A stretch of DNA of 17,220 nt from Bacteroidales bacterium GP2 (GCA_001701115.1 DAAJ01000030.1:29537-46756); one strand, 5' to 3'. Positions 6,772-14,020 are shown, counted from the first letter of the stretch. A program made the numbers and translations. The notes: generated by a model from the letters alone, not told the origin.

Positions 6772-7326
6772 ATGTCTAGAATAGGAAAAGCTCCCATAGC
6801 AATCCCCGCTGGAGTCACAGTGACTGTTAGCGGCGACACAGTGACCGTTAAAGGTCCCAAGGGTACACTCACACAGAAAGTAAACCCCGACCTCCATATC
6901 GCAGTTGAAGATGGTCACGTCACAGTTACCCGTCCCTCTGACGACCGCGAGCACAGAGCACAGCACGGACTTTACCGCGCACTCATCCACAACATGGTTG
7001 TCGGCGTTTCTACCGGCTACCGCAAAGAAATGGAACTCGTAGGCGTAGGTTACCGAGCTACAGCAACAGGACAGGTCCTTGAGCTTTCACTCGGCTACTC
7101 ACACGCAATATATATCAAACTCCCACCCGAGATCAAAGTCGAAGCAAAGAGCGAAAGAAACAAAAACCCGCTCATCATCCTTGAGAGCGACGACAAACAG
7201 CTCCTCGGTCAAGTCTGCGCTAAAATCCGCTCACTCCGCAAGCCTGAACCTTACAAGGGCAAGGGTATCAAGTTCGTCGGCGAAATCATTCGTCGCAAGT
7301 CAGGTAAGTCAGCAAGCGCTAAATAA
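6772..7326 (+). CDS. rplF: 50S ribosomal protein L6 (uL6)
   Basis: L6 lies near the factor-binding site beneath the L7/L12 stalk and is needed for late large-subunit assembly. The 184 residues are typical (E. coli 177). It opens MSRIGKAPIAIPAGVTVTV and has two related alpha-beta domains joined near residue 82. Key blocks are VTVKGPKGTL and GVSTGYRKEMELVGVGYRA. The C-terminal rRNA-binding signature is PEPYKGKGIKFVGEIIRRK. The start is the ATG at 6772, fixed by the strong SD. Confidence 0.97.
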   Translation: MSRIGKAPIAIPAGVTVTVSGDTVTVKGPKGTLTQKVNPDLHIAVEDGHVTVTRPSDDREHRAQHGLYRALIHNMVVGVSTGYRKEMELVGVGYRATATGQVLELSLGYSHAIYIKLPPEIKVEAKSERNKNPLIILESDDKQLLGQVCAKIRSLRKPEPYKGKGIKFVGEIIRRKSGKSASAK

Positions 7327-7346
7327 ACCATAAACGACGCAACAAC

Positions 7347-7688
7347 ATGATCTCAAAAATACAAAGAAGAAACAAAATCAAAGCTCGCATCCGCGGCAAG
7401 ATTTCCGGAACAGCAGCTCGTCCCAGAATGAGCGTGTTCCGCAGCAACAAACAGATATACGTCCAGCTTATCGATGACCTCGCTGGAAACACACTCGTGT
7501 CAACATCATCCAAGGGCATCGAAGAAGGCACAAAATGCGAAATCGCTGCAAAAGTAGGAGAAGCAATCGCACAGAAAGCCCTCGCAGCCGGAATCACAGA
7601 AGTTGTCTTCGACCGTAACGGCTACCTTTTCCACGGAAGAGTAAAATCACTCGCTGACGCTGCACGCAACGGCGGTCTCAAATTCTAA
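7347..7688 (+). CDS. rplR: 50S ribosomal protein L18 (uL18)
   Basis: L18 binds 5S rRNA with L5 in the central protuberance. The product of 113 residues is the usual bacterial length. The basic N-terminus (KIQRRNKIKARIRGKISG) precedes the conserved RPRMSVFRSNKQIYVQLIDD strand pair. The C-terminus keeps VVFDRNGYLFHGRVKSLADA and ARNGGLKF, near-invariant in the family. The ATG at 7347 follows rplF by 20 bases without an SD, and rpsE follows after five. Confidence 0.97.
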   Translation: MISKIQRRNKIKARIRGKISGTAARPRMSVFRSNKQIYVQLIDDLAGNTLVSTSSKGIEEGTKCEIAAKVGEAIAQKALAAGITEVVFDRNGYLFHGRVKSLADAARNGGLKF

Positions 7689-7693
7689 CAATC

Positions 7694-8212
7694 ATGGCAA
7701 AAAGAAACAACAAAGTTAAGACAACATCCGATCTTGAACTCAAAGACCGTCTGGTAGCCATCAACCGTGTTACCAAAGTGACCAAAGGTGGACGCACATT
7801 CACATTCGCAGCTATCGTTGTCGTTGGCAACGAAGACGGAGTTGTTGGATGCGGGCTCGGCAAGGCAAATGAAGTTACAGCTGCCATCGCAAAAGGTGTT
7901 GAAGCTGCTAAGAAAAACCTCATCCGCGTGCCCATCCACAAAGGTACAATCCCTCACGAACAGGCTGCTAAGTTCGGCGGATCAAGAATCATCCTCAAAC
8001 CCGCTACTCACGGTACCGGTGTTAAAGCCGGCGGTGCTATGCGTGCAGTCCTTGAAAGCGTAGGTGTCACCGACGTCCTCGCTAAATCAAAAGGCTCGTC
8101 AAACCCCCACAACCTCGTTAAGGCTACTATCGCTGCACTTGACGAAATGCGTTCACCCGCTACTGTGGCACAGAACCGCGGAATCTCCGTCGACAAAGTC
8201 TTTAACGGATAA
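7694..8212 (+). CDS. rpsE: 30S ribosomal protein S5 (uS5)
   Basis: S5 lies with S3 and S4 around the mRNA entry and affects decoding accuracy. The 172 residues are normal. The N-terminal double-stranded-RNA-binding-like domain spans roughly residues 15-80 and includes VTKVTKGGRTFTFAAIVVVG, where spectinomycin-resistance changes occur in other bacteria. GVVGCGLGKANEV follows. The C-terminal domain holds GGSRIILKPATHGTGVKAGG and GSSNPHNLVKATIAAL. The short gap from rplR (five bases) implies the two are co-translated. Confidence 0.97.
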   Translation: MAKRNNKVKTTSDLELKDRLVAINRVTKVTKGGRTFTFAAIVVVGNEDGVVGCGLGKANEVTAAIAKGVEAAKKNLIRVPIHKGTIPHEQAAKFGGSRIILKPATHGTGVKAGGAMRAVLESVGVTDVLAKSKGSSNPHNLVKATIAALDEMRSPATVAQNRGISVDKVFNG

Positions 8213-8223
8213 AAACCACTACA

Positions 8224-8403
8224 ATGGCACAGATTAAAATCAAACAGATAAAAAGCCGTATCAACGCACCCGCTGTGCAGAAACGCACACTTGATGCACT
8301 CGGCCTCAGAAAAATGAATCACACTGTGGTGAAAGAAAACACACCCTCTGTGATGGGAATGGTAAACAAAGTCCGTCACCTGGTAGAAGTGACCAACGCA
8401 TAA
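8224..8403 (+). CDS. rpmD: 50S ribosomal protein L30 (uL30)
   Basis: L30 is a small ferredoxin-fold-like protein on the large subunit, present in many but not all bacteria. Reading from ATG 8224 to TAA 8401-8403 gives 59 residues, the typical length. The N-terminus MAQIKIKQIKSRINAP and the conserved block RTLDALGLRKMNHTVV (residues 21-36) fit the family. The C-terminus MGMVNKVRHLVEV also fits. It occupies the expected slot between rpsE and rplO, with gaps of 11 and 17 bases. Confidence 0.95.
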   Translation: MAQIKIKQIKSRINAPAVQKRTLDALGLRKMNHTVVKENTPSVMGMVNKVRHLVEVTNA

Positions 8404-8420
8404 AATAAACGACACAAATT

Positions 8421-8867
8421 ATGGAACTAAGCAATCTTCGTCCCGCAGTTGGATCTGTAACCCGTAAAACCCGCATCGGTCGCGGACCCGGATCAGGTAA
8501 AGGCGGTACTTCTACTCGCGGTCACAAAGGAGCGAAATCTCGCTCAGGCTACAGCCGCAAGATAGGATTTGAAGGTGGTCAGATGCCCCTCCAGCGCCGA
8601 CTCCCCAAATTCGGATTCAAGAACATCAACAGAGTTGAATACAAAGCTGTCAACCTTGCCGATCTTGAAGCACTTGCTGCAGCAAAGGCACTTGACAAAA
8701 TCACAATCGACGAGCTCAAGGCTGCCGGAATGGTGGGCAAAAAGCAGCTTGTTAAGATTCTTGCCAACGGTGCGGTAACCCGCGCACTCGCAGTTGAAGC
8801 AAACGCATTCTCAAAAGCAGCTGAAAAGGCTATCGTTGAAGCTGGTGGCTCAATCTCCAAAATCTGA
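8421..8867 (+). CDS. rplO: 50S ribosomal protein L15 (uL15)
   Basis: L15 is a late-assembly large-subunit protein with a long basic N-terminal extension that threads through 23S rRNA. The 148 residues are standard. The first 60 residues are rich in Gly, Arg, Lys and Ser: KTRIGRGPGSGKGGTSTRGH, then GYSRKIGFEGGQMPLQRRLP and KFGFKN. The globular half, from about residue 70, has the DLEALAAAKALDKITIDELK helix and the C-terminal AVTRALAVEANAFSKAAEKA. The stop is five bases before secY. Confidence 0.97.
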   Translation: MELSNLRPAVGSVTRKTRIGRGPGSGKGGTSTRGHKGAKSRSGYSRKIGFEGGQMPLQRRLPKFGFKNINRVEYKAVNLADLEALAAAKALDKITIDELKAAGMVGKKQLVKILANGAVTRALAVEANAFSKAAEKAIVEAGGSISKI

Positions 8868-8872
8868 GCAGA

Positions 8873-10225
8873 ATGAGATTTGTAGATACAATTAAAAATA
8901 TCTGGACAATCGAAGAACTGCGCAAACGCATCATCGTTACACTCTTGCTGGTACTCGTGTACCGGCTCGGGTGTTACGTTGTATTGCCAGGAATCAGCCC
9001 CGCGGATCTTGACGCACTGTCTAAGTTCACTAACAAAAGCGGACTTATGCAGTTGCTCGACATGTTCTCCGGAGGTGCATTCTCCCAGGCGTCTATCTTC
9101 GCTCTCGGTATCATGCCTTACATCACTGCATCCATCGTGATTCAGCTTCTCGGCATGGTGCTCCCGTCGTTCCAGAAAATGCAGAGAGAAGGTGAAAGCG
9201 GCAGGCAGAAACTTAACCAGTACACCCGCTACCTCACTGTTCTCATCCTTATCCTCCAGGGACCCGCATACCTGATGAATATCAAGTATCAGGTCGCTGC
9301 CGCAGGTGGCTCATCTGCCGCTATGGGATTCTGGACAGGTGCATACCTTACTATTATCCTTGCTGCCGGCTCAATGTTCATCATGTGGCTCGGTGAAAGG
9401 ATTACAGACAGAGGCATCGGAAACGGTATCTCGTTCATCATCCTTGTCGGCATTATCGCACGCCTACCGGAGGCTCTCATCTACGAATTTATCAGCCGTC
9501 TCCCCGGAGCAACAGGCTCACAGGGCGGTCTCATCATGTTCGTTGTTGAAATCATACTCCTCTTCGCAGTGACAGTTGGAGCTGTCCTCCTTGTGCAGGG
9601 AACACGCAAAGTGCCCGTGCAGTATGCAAAACGTATTGTCGGAAACCGTCAGTACGGTGGCGCAAGGCAGTACATTCCCCTTAAGGTCAATGCAGCAGGC
9701 GTGATGCCTATCATCTTTGCCCAGGCAATCATGTTTATCCCCATCACCCTTGCAGGATTCGGTTCTCGTGAAGGTAACGGCGGATTCTTCGCTGCATTCT
9801 CCGATATCAACGGATTTTGGTACAATCTCGTTTACTTCATAATGATTGTTGCATTCACATATTTCTATACTGCAATCACAGTGCGTCCCACTCAGATGGC
9901 AGAAGACATGAAGCGCAACAACGGCTTCATTCCTGGAGTGAAGCCCGGCAAGAAAACAGCTGAGTACCTTGATTCCATCATGTCAAGAATCACCCTCCCC
10001 GGGTCCATCTTCCTTGGGATTGTTGCGATTCTTCCCGCATTTGCAAGATTTTTCGGCATCAGCCAGAACTTCTCGCAGTTCTTCGGAGGTACATCCCTTC
10101 TCATTCTTGTCGGAGTTGTCCTTGACACGCTCCAGCAGATTGAAAGCCATCTCATGATGCACCACTATGACGGTCTCATGAAAGAGGGCAAAATCAAAGG
10201 ACGTACCACTGGCAGCGCTTATTGA
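8873..10225 (+). CDS. secY: Protein translocase subunit SecY
   Basis: SecY is the channel-forming inner-membrane subunit of the Sec translocon. It passes unfolded proteins through the membrane with SecE/SecG and SecA, or receives them from ribosomes. The 450 residues hold about ten hydrophobic segments, near 20-39, 75-97, 117-137, 155-175, 184-198, 219-241, 272-295, 316-336, 375-392 and 404-420. Diagnostic motifs are the plug/TM2 stretch LLDMFSGGAFSQASIFALGI, then GERITDRGIGNGISFII and the cytosolic loop RPTQMAEDMKRNNGFIPGVK. The C-terminal tail is short and basic. Its place at the end of the spc block is typical. Confidence 0.98.
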   Translation: MRFVDTIKNIWTIEELRKRIIVTLLLVLVYRLGCYVVLPGISPADLDALSKFTNKSGLMQLLDMFSGGAFSQASIFALGIMPYITASIVIQLLGMVLPSFQKMQREGESGRQKLNQYTRYLTVLILILQGPAYLMNIKYQVAAAGGSSAAMGFWTGAYLTIILAAGSMFIMWLGERITDRGIGNGISFIILVGIIARLPEALIYEFISRLPGATGSQGGLIMFVVEIILLFAVTVGAVLLVQGTRKVPVQYAKRIVGNRQYGGARQYIPLKVNAAGVMPIIFAQAIMFIPITLAGFGSREGNGGFFAAFSDINGFWYNLVYFIMIVAFTYFYTAITVRPTQMAEDMKRNNGFIPGVKPGKKTAEYLDSIMSRITLPGSIFLGIVAILPAFARFFGISQNFSQFFGGTSLLILVGVVLDTLQQIESHLMMHHYDGLMKEGKIKGRTTGSAY

Positions 10226-10255
10226 CCATAACATCTAAGATTGCAGGATCCAAAG

Positions 10256-11038
10256 ATGATTTATATCAAGACACCTCAGGAAATCGAAGCGATGCAACCC
10301 CCTTGCACACTCGCCAGCCAGACTCTTGGCGAGCTTGCTAAGTGGATTAAGCCCGGTGTGACAACAAACCGGCTTGAAGCAATCGCAAGAGAATACATAC
10401 GCGACAACGGAGGAAATCCCGCATGCCTCGGGTATGCAGGATTCCCTGCTGCCGTATGCTGGGAAGTCAATGAAACAGTTGTCCATGGATTCCCTTCTAA
10501 CTATACCCTTCGTGATGGAGACATCCTCGGAACAGATATCGTTGTGGAAATTAACGGCTTCAATGGCGACATGTGCTACACTTTCCCTGTCGGTGAAATT
10601 TCACCGGAAGTGAAAGCGCTGTGCACTACCACTAAGGAAGCTCTCTACAAAGGTATCGAAGCCGCGAAAGAGGGCAACAGGATAGGAGATATCTCCAATG
10701 TGATACAGACCTACTGTGAGGCAAGAGGCTACACAGTAGTAAGGGAAATGTGCGGGCATGGAATCGGACGCAAAATGCATGAAGATCCCGAAGTGCCCAA
10801 CTACGGCAAAAAATCCACCGGACCAATCCTCCGGAATGGTATGTGTATTGCAATTGAACCGATGATAAACCTTGGCACACGCCACGTCATCATCGAAAAG
10901 GACGGATGGACATGCCGCACACGCGACAGAAAACCCTCTGCACACTATGAGCATACCATCGCCATACATGGAAACTCCCCACGCATACTCACAACATTCT
11001 CCTACATAGAAGAAGCACTGCAGGAAAGATACATCTAA
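10256..11038 (+). CDS. map: Methionine aminopeptidase, type I
   Basis: This cytosolic metalloprotease removes the initiator methionine from nascent proteins whose second residue is small. From ATG 10256 it has 260 residues, close to E. coli's 264, with no SH3 or zinc-finger extension (type Ia). All five metal ligands are visible: Asp in GTDIVV, Asp in NGDMC, His in CGHGIGRKMHE, Glu in IAIEPMIN and Glu in HYEHTIAI. The substrate-pocket His in ETVVHGFP is also present. An in-frame TTG at 10241 would add five residues; I prefer the ATG because MIYIKTPQEIEAM aligns with the usual N-terminus. It sits between secY and infA without the adk gene seen in Firmicutes. Confidence 0.97.
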   Translation: MIYIKTPQEIEAMQPPCTLASQTLGELAKWIKPGVTTNRLEAIAREYIRDNGGNPACLGYAGFPAAVCWEVNETVVHGFPSNYTLRDGDILGTDIVVEINGFNGDMCYTFPVGEISPEVKALCTTTKEALYKGIEAAKEGNRIGDISNVIQTYCEARGYTVVREMCGHGIGRKMHEDPEVPNYGKKSTGPILRNGMCIAIEPMINLGTRHVIIEKDGWTCRTRDRKPSAHYEHTIAIHGNSPRILTTFSYIEEALQERYI

Positions 11039-11050
11039 AGAATAGACAGA

Positions 11051-11269
11051 ATGGCAAAACAGGCTGCAATAGAACAGGACGGTGTTATTGTAGAAGCACT
11101 CTCAAACGCGATGTTCCGCGTTGAGCTTGAGAACGGGCATGAAATTACAGCCCATATATCAGGTAAAATGAGGATGCACTACATCAAAATCCTACCTGGA
11201 GACAAAGTAAGAGTGGAAATGTCACCCTATGACCTCTCCAAAGGAAGGATAGCATTCAGATATAAATAA
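11051..11269 (+). CDS. infA: Translation initiation factor IF-1
   Basis: IF-1 binds the small-subunit A site during initiation and works with IF-2 and IF-3. The 72-residue length is universal. The single OB-fold is evident: IEQDGVIVEALSNAMFRVEL, then NGHEITAHISGKMRMHYIKI and LPGDKVRVEMSPYDLSKGRI. It starts 12 bases after map and precedes rpmJ by 19, an arrangement shared by many bacteria but not E. coli. Confidence 0.98.
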   Translation: MAKQAAIEQDGVIVEALSNAMFRVELENGHEITAHISGKMRMHYIKILPGDKVRVEMSPYDLSKGRIAFRYK

Positions 11270-11288
11270 CAAAAAACGAAATAAAGAG

Positions 11289-11405
11289 ATGAAAGTAAGA
11301 GCTTCAGTTAAAAAGCGCACCCCGGACAGCAAAATCGTCCGCCGCAAAGGACGTTTGTACGTAATCAACAAGAAAAATCCAAAGTACAAGCAGCGTCAAG
11401 GATAA
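11289..11405 (+). CDS. rpmJ: 50S ribosomal protein L36 (bL36), zinc-free type
   Basis: L36 is the smallest large-subunit protein and binds 23S rRNA near the base of the central region. ATG 11289 to TAA 11403-11405 gives 38 residues. The start MKVRASVKKR and end NPKYKQRQG are diagnostic. The classic form binds zinc through Cys11, Cys14, Cys27 and His33 (E. coli numbering). Here these are Thr11, Ser14, Asn27 and Tyr33, so no zinc site remains. It lies between infA and rpsM as expected. Confidence 0.95.
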   Translation: MKVRASVKKRTPDSKIVRRKGRLYVINKKNPKYKQRQG

Positions 11406-11411
11406 AATTAC

Positions 11412-11419
11412 TAATTTTG
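11412..11419 (+). promoter_or_regulatory. Bacteroidota -7 box before rpsM (internal promoter)
   Basis: TAATTTTG matches the Bacteroidota primary-sigma -7 consensus TAnnTTTG at every fixed base and is followed by CA. It lies in the 35-base rpmJ-rpsM gap, so transcription would begin around 11424-11428 and leave a leader of about 13-17 bases before rpsM. No clear -33 TTTG is visible about 20 bases upstream. It would drive rpsM-rpsK-rpsD-rpoA-rplQ separately from upstream transcription. Confidence 0.55.
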
Positions 11420-11440
11420 CAAAAAAAATAAAGTCAATAT

Positions 11441-11821
11441 ATGGCAGTACGTATCGTGGGAGTTGACCTCCCCCAGAACAAGAGAGGTGAAATCGCCTTG
11501 ACCTACATCTTCGGCATCGGTCGAAGCGCCGCAAAATCAATTCTTGAAAAAGCAGGCGTAGACAAAGACATCAAAGTTCAGGACTGGACTGACGACCAGG
11601 CAGCTAAAGTGCGTGAAGTAATCAGCGCTGACCACAAGGTTGAAGGTGACCTCCGCAGCGAGATCCAGCTCAACATCAAGCGCCTCATGGACATCGGTTG
11701 CTACCGTGGAATCCGTCATCGTAACGGTCTTCCCGTGCGTGGACAGAGCACAAAAAACAATGCCCGTACCCGCAAAGGACGCAAGAAAACCGTCGCTAAC
11801 AAGAAGAAAGCTACAAAATAA
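11441..11821 (+). CDS. rpsM: 30S ribosomal protein S13 (uS13)
   Basis: S13 is in the head of the small subunit, pairs with S19, forms bridges to L5 and contacts the P-site tRNA with its tail. The 126 residues are typical. Landmarks are ARIVGVDLP-like VRIVGVDLPQNKRGEIALTY, then IFGIGRSAAKSILEKAGVD with the helix-two-turn-helix region. The basic C-terminus GCYRGIRHRNGLPVRGQSTK is followed by NNARTRKGRKKT. In E. coli this is the first gene of the alpha operon; a -7 box just upstream suggests it starts a transcript here too. Confidence 0.98.
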   Translation: MAVRIVGVDLPQNKRGEIALTYIFGIGRSAAKSILEKAGVDKDIKVQDWTDDQAAKVREVISADHKVEGDLRSEIQLNIKRLMDIGCYRGIRHRNGLPVRGQSTKNNARTRKGRKKTVANKKKATK

Positions 11822-11830
11822 CGTAATAAT

Positions 11831-12220
11831 ATGGCAAAAAAGACAGTCGCAGCTAAAAAGAGAAATGTCAAAGTTGACGCAGCTGGTCAGCTTCATGTGC
11901 ATTCCTCATTCAACAACATTATCGTTTGCCTGGCTAATTCAGAAGGTCAGGTCATCTCATGGTCAAGCGCCGGCAAAATGGGCTTCAGAGGTTCTAAGAA
12001 GAACACACCCTATGCTGCGCAGATGGCAGCGCAGGACTGCGCTAAAGTCGCTTATGACCTCGGACTGCGTAAAGTAAAAGCATACGTCAAAGGTCCCGGC
12101 AACGGACGCGAATCAGCTATCCGCACCGTGCATGGAGCAGGAATTGAAGTTACAGAAATCGTTGACGTAACTCCGCTGCCCCACAACGGATGCCGCCCTC
12201 CCAAGCGCAGAAGAGTCTAA
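11831..12220 (+). CDS. rpsK: 30S ribosomal protein S11 (uS11)
   Basis: S11 lies on the platform of the small subunit, near the mRNA exit and the partner of S7 and S18. The 129 residues match the family exactly. The core HVHSSFNNIIVCLANSEGQV, then SSAGKMGFRGSKKNTPYAAQ and KGPGNGRESAIRTVHGAGIE are diagnostic. The C-terminus keeps PHNGCRPPKRRRV, including the Asn-Gly that is found as isoaspartate in E. coli. It follows rpsM by nine bases and is followed by the 173-base structured gap before rpsD. Confidence 0.98.
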   Translation: MAKKTVAAKKRNVKVDAAGQLHVHSSFNNIIVCLANSEGQVISWSSAGKMGFRGSKKNTPYAAQMAAQDCAKVAYDLGLRKVKAYVKGPGNGRESAIRTVHGAGIEVTEIVDVTPLPHNGCRPPKRRRV

Positions 12221-12287
12221 GAATTGCAACAGCTCTTCATAATAAAAGCAACTCAAGCAATCACTTTATTTCAGGAACGCCTCTATA

Positions 12288-12360
12288 GTCTATCCGGCAG
12301 AGTGAAATTGACCATATTTAATTCACCTCTCTATGGTCGCGGCTGCACCACCGGATAAAC
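12288..12360 (+). promoter_or_regulatory. Structured rpsD leader RNA with apparent pseudoknot (candidate S4 autoregulatory element)
   Basis: The 173-base rpsK-rpsD gap holds three complementary segment pairs. P1 closes the element: GTCTATCCGG (12288-12297) pairs with CCGGATAAAC (12351-12360), nine of ten pairs. P2 pairs GTGAAATT (12302-12309, one bulged A) with AATTCAC (12320-12326). P3 pairs GACCATA (12310-12316), inside the P2 loop, with TATGGTC (12332-12338), seven of seven. P2 and P3 interleave in the order 2-3-2'-3', which defines an H-type pseudoknot. S4 represses its own operon through a pseudoknot leader in E. coli, located there before rpsM. Binding of S4 here is inference. P1 ends 33 bases before the ATG, so it need not cover the start. 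I recall predicted S4 leader families outside Proteobacteria but cannot check whether this one is catalogued. Confidence 0.7.
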
Positions 12361-12393
12361 TGAAGGCAATCCAACCAAAAACAAAAAACAAAA

Positions 12394-12999
12394 ATGGCAA
12401 GATATACCGGCCCCAAGACTAAAATCGCCCGCAAATTCGGCGAACCCATCTTCGGCGAAGACAAAGTGCTCGCCAAGAAAAACTTCCCCCCGGGACAGCA
12501 CGGAGCTAACAAGCGCCGCAAAACCTCTGAGTACGGAGTACAGCTCAGGGAGAAACAGAAAGCTAAATACACCTACGGAGTCCTTGAAAAACAGTTCCGT
12601 AACCTCTTTGACAAAGCATCACGCTCAAAAGGTATTACCGGTGAGATTCTCCTTCAGCTCCTTGAAGGACGTCTTGACAACGTTGTTTACCGTCTCGGTA
12701 TCGCTCCAACCCGTGCAGCTGCACGCCAGCTTGTCCTCCACCGCCACATCACTGTTAACGGCGAAGTTGTAAACATCGCTTCATATGCAGTTAAACCCGG
12801 TGACGTTGTAGGCGTTCGTGAGAAATCAAAATCTCTCGAAGTCATTGCTGACGCTCTTGCTGGATTCAACCACAGCAAATATCCCTGGCTCGAATGGGAT
12901 GAATCACTCAAATCAGGAAAACTCCTTCACGTTCCCGCACGCGAAGACATCCCCGAAAATATTAAGGAACAGCTCATCGTCGAGCTCTACTCCAAGTAA
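12394..12999 (+). CDS. rpsD: 30S ribosomal protein S4 (uS4), zinc-free type
   Basis: S4 is a primary 16S rRNA binder that nucleates 30S body assembly and repressor of the alpha operon in E. coli. The 201 residues are normal. The N-terminal segment (residues 1-45) has no cysteine, so it is the zinc-free form. KNFPPGQHGANKRRKTSEYG and QLREKQKAKYTYGVLEKQFR are characteristic. The S4 RNA-binding domain starts near residue 92 with GRLDNVVYRLGIAPTRAAAR and continues LVLHRHITVNG. The ATG follows an A/C-rich tract with no SD. The long structured leader suggests autogenous control. Confidence 0.98.
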   Translation: MARYTGPKTKIARKFGEPIFGEDKVLAKKNFPPGQHGANKRRKTSEYGVQLREKQKAKYTYGVLEKQFRNLFDKASRSKGITGEILLQLLEGRLDNVVYRLGIAPTRAAARQLVLHRHITVNGEVVNIASYAVKPGDVVGVREKSKSLEVIADALAGFNHSKYPWLEWDESLKSGKLLHVPAREDIPENIKEQLIVELYSK

Positions 13000-13021
13000 T
13001 AAACTTTAACACCAGATCCAC

Positions 13022-14014
13022 ATGGCTATATTAGCATTCCAAAAGCCTGACAAGGTCCTGATGTTAGAGGCAAACAACCATTTCGGCAAGTTCGAGTTCA
13101 AGCCTCTTGAACCCGGCTACGGCACAACTATCGGCAACGCCCTCCGTCGAATCCTTCTTTCATCACTTGAAGGCTTTGCAATCTCCTCTGTGAGAATCGA
13201 TGGCGTGAAGCATGAATTTGATACCGTGCCCGGAGTCAAGGAAGATGTTACAAACATCATCCTTAACCTCAAGAAGGTGAACCTCAAACGCACCAATGAT
13301 GACGTTGAAGACGAAAAGGTCAGGATAACCGTGGCAGGACAAGAAGAATTCAAAGCCGGTGACATAGGCAAAGTCCTTACCGGATTTGAAGTCCTCAACC
13401 CCGACCTCGTAATCTGTCATCTGGATCCGAGCGCAAGCTTCAATATCGAACTCACCATCAACAAAGGACGTGGTTGGGTGCGCGCTGAAGAACACGAAGT
13501 TCCCACCGACGACGTGAATATCATCGCTATCGACTCTATCTACACTCCTATTGTTAATGTTAAGTATATCGTAGATAACTTCCGCGTTGACCAGAAGACT
13601 GACTACGACAAGCTGACGCTCGAAATCACCACCAACGGTTCAATCCTCCCAAAAGACGCACTCAAGGAAGCTGCAAAAATCCTCATCCACCACTTCATGC
13701 TCTTCTCTGACGAGAAAATCACTCTCGAAACAGCAGAGACAGAAGGCAATGAAGAGTTTGATGAAGAAGTGCTGCACATGCGCCAACTCCTCAAGTCAAA
13801 ACTTGTTGACATGGATCTTAGCGTAAGGGCACTCAACTGCCTCAAGAGCGCCGAAGTTGAAACCCTCGGTGAACTCGTCGTGTTCAACAAAACCGACCTT
13901 CTCAAATTCAGGAACTTCGGTAAAAAATCACTTACCGAACTCGACGAACTCCTTGCCAGCCTCAACCTCTCATTTGGCATGGACATTTCAAAATACAAAT
14001 TAGACAAAGAGTAA
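13022..14014 (+). CDS. rpoA: DNA-directed RNA polymerase alpha subunit
   Basis: The alpha dimer is the scaffold for assembling beta and beta', and its C-terminal domain binds upstream DNA and activators. The 330 residues match E. coli (329). The N-terminal domain (about 1-235) has PLEPGYGTTIGNALRRILLS, including the conserved dimer and beta-contact region. An acidic linker (about 236-252, ETAETEGNEEFDEE) leads to the C-terminal domain (about 262-320) with LSVRALNCLKSAEVETLGEL and FRNFGKKSLTELDELLASL. Arg269 matches E. coli Arg265, the main DNA contact, so UP-element binding appears retained. It is flanked by rpsD and rplQ as usual. Confidence 0.98.
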   Translation: MAILAFQKPDKVLMLEANNHFGKFEFKPLEPGYGTTIGNALRRILLSSLEGFAISSVRIDGVKHEFDTVPGVKEDVTNIILNLKKVNLKRTNDDVEDEKVRITVAGQEEFKAGDIGKVLTGFEVLNPDLVICHLDPSASFNIELTINKGRGWVRAEEHEVPTDDVNIIAIDSIYTPIVNVKYIVDNFRVDQKTDYDKLTLEITTNGSILPKDALKEAAKILIHHFMLFSDEKITLETAETEGNEEFDEEVLHMRQLLKSKLVDMDLSVRALNCLKSAEVETLGELVVFNKTDLLKFRNFGKKSLTELDELLASLNLSFGMDISKYKLDKE

Positions 14015-14020
14015 AGAACG

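Noticed and set aside
10236..10243. TAAGATTG as a promoter -7 box between secY and map
   Set aside because: It misses one fixed base of TAnnTTTG, and transcription would start only about six bases before the map ATG.
10241..10255. Upstream TTG start for map adding five residues
   Set aside because: The ATG at 10256 fits the conserved N-terminus of the family; TTG starts are rare among these genes.
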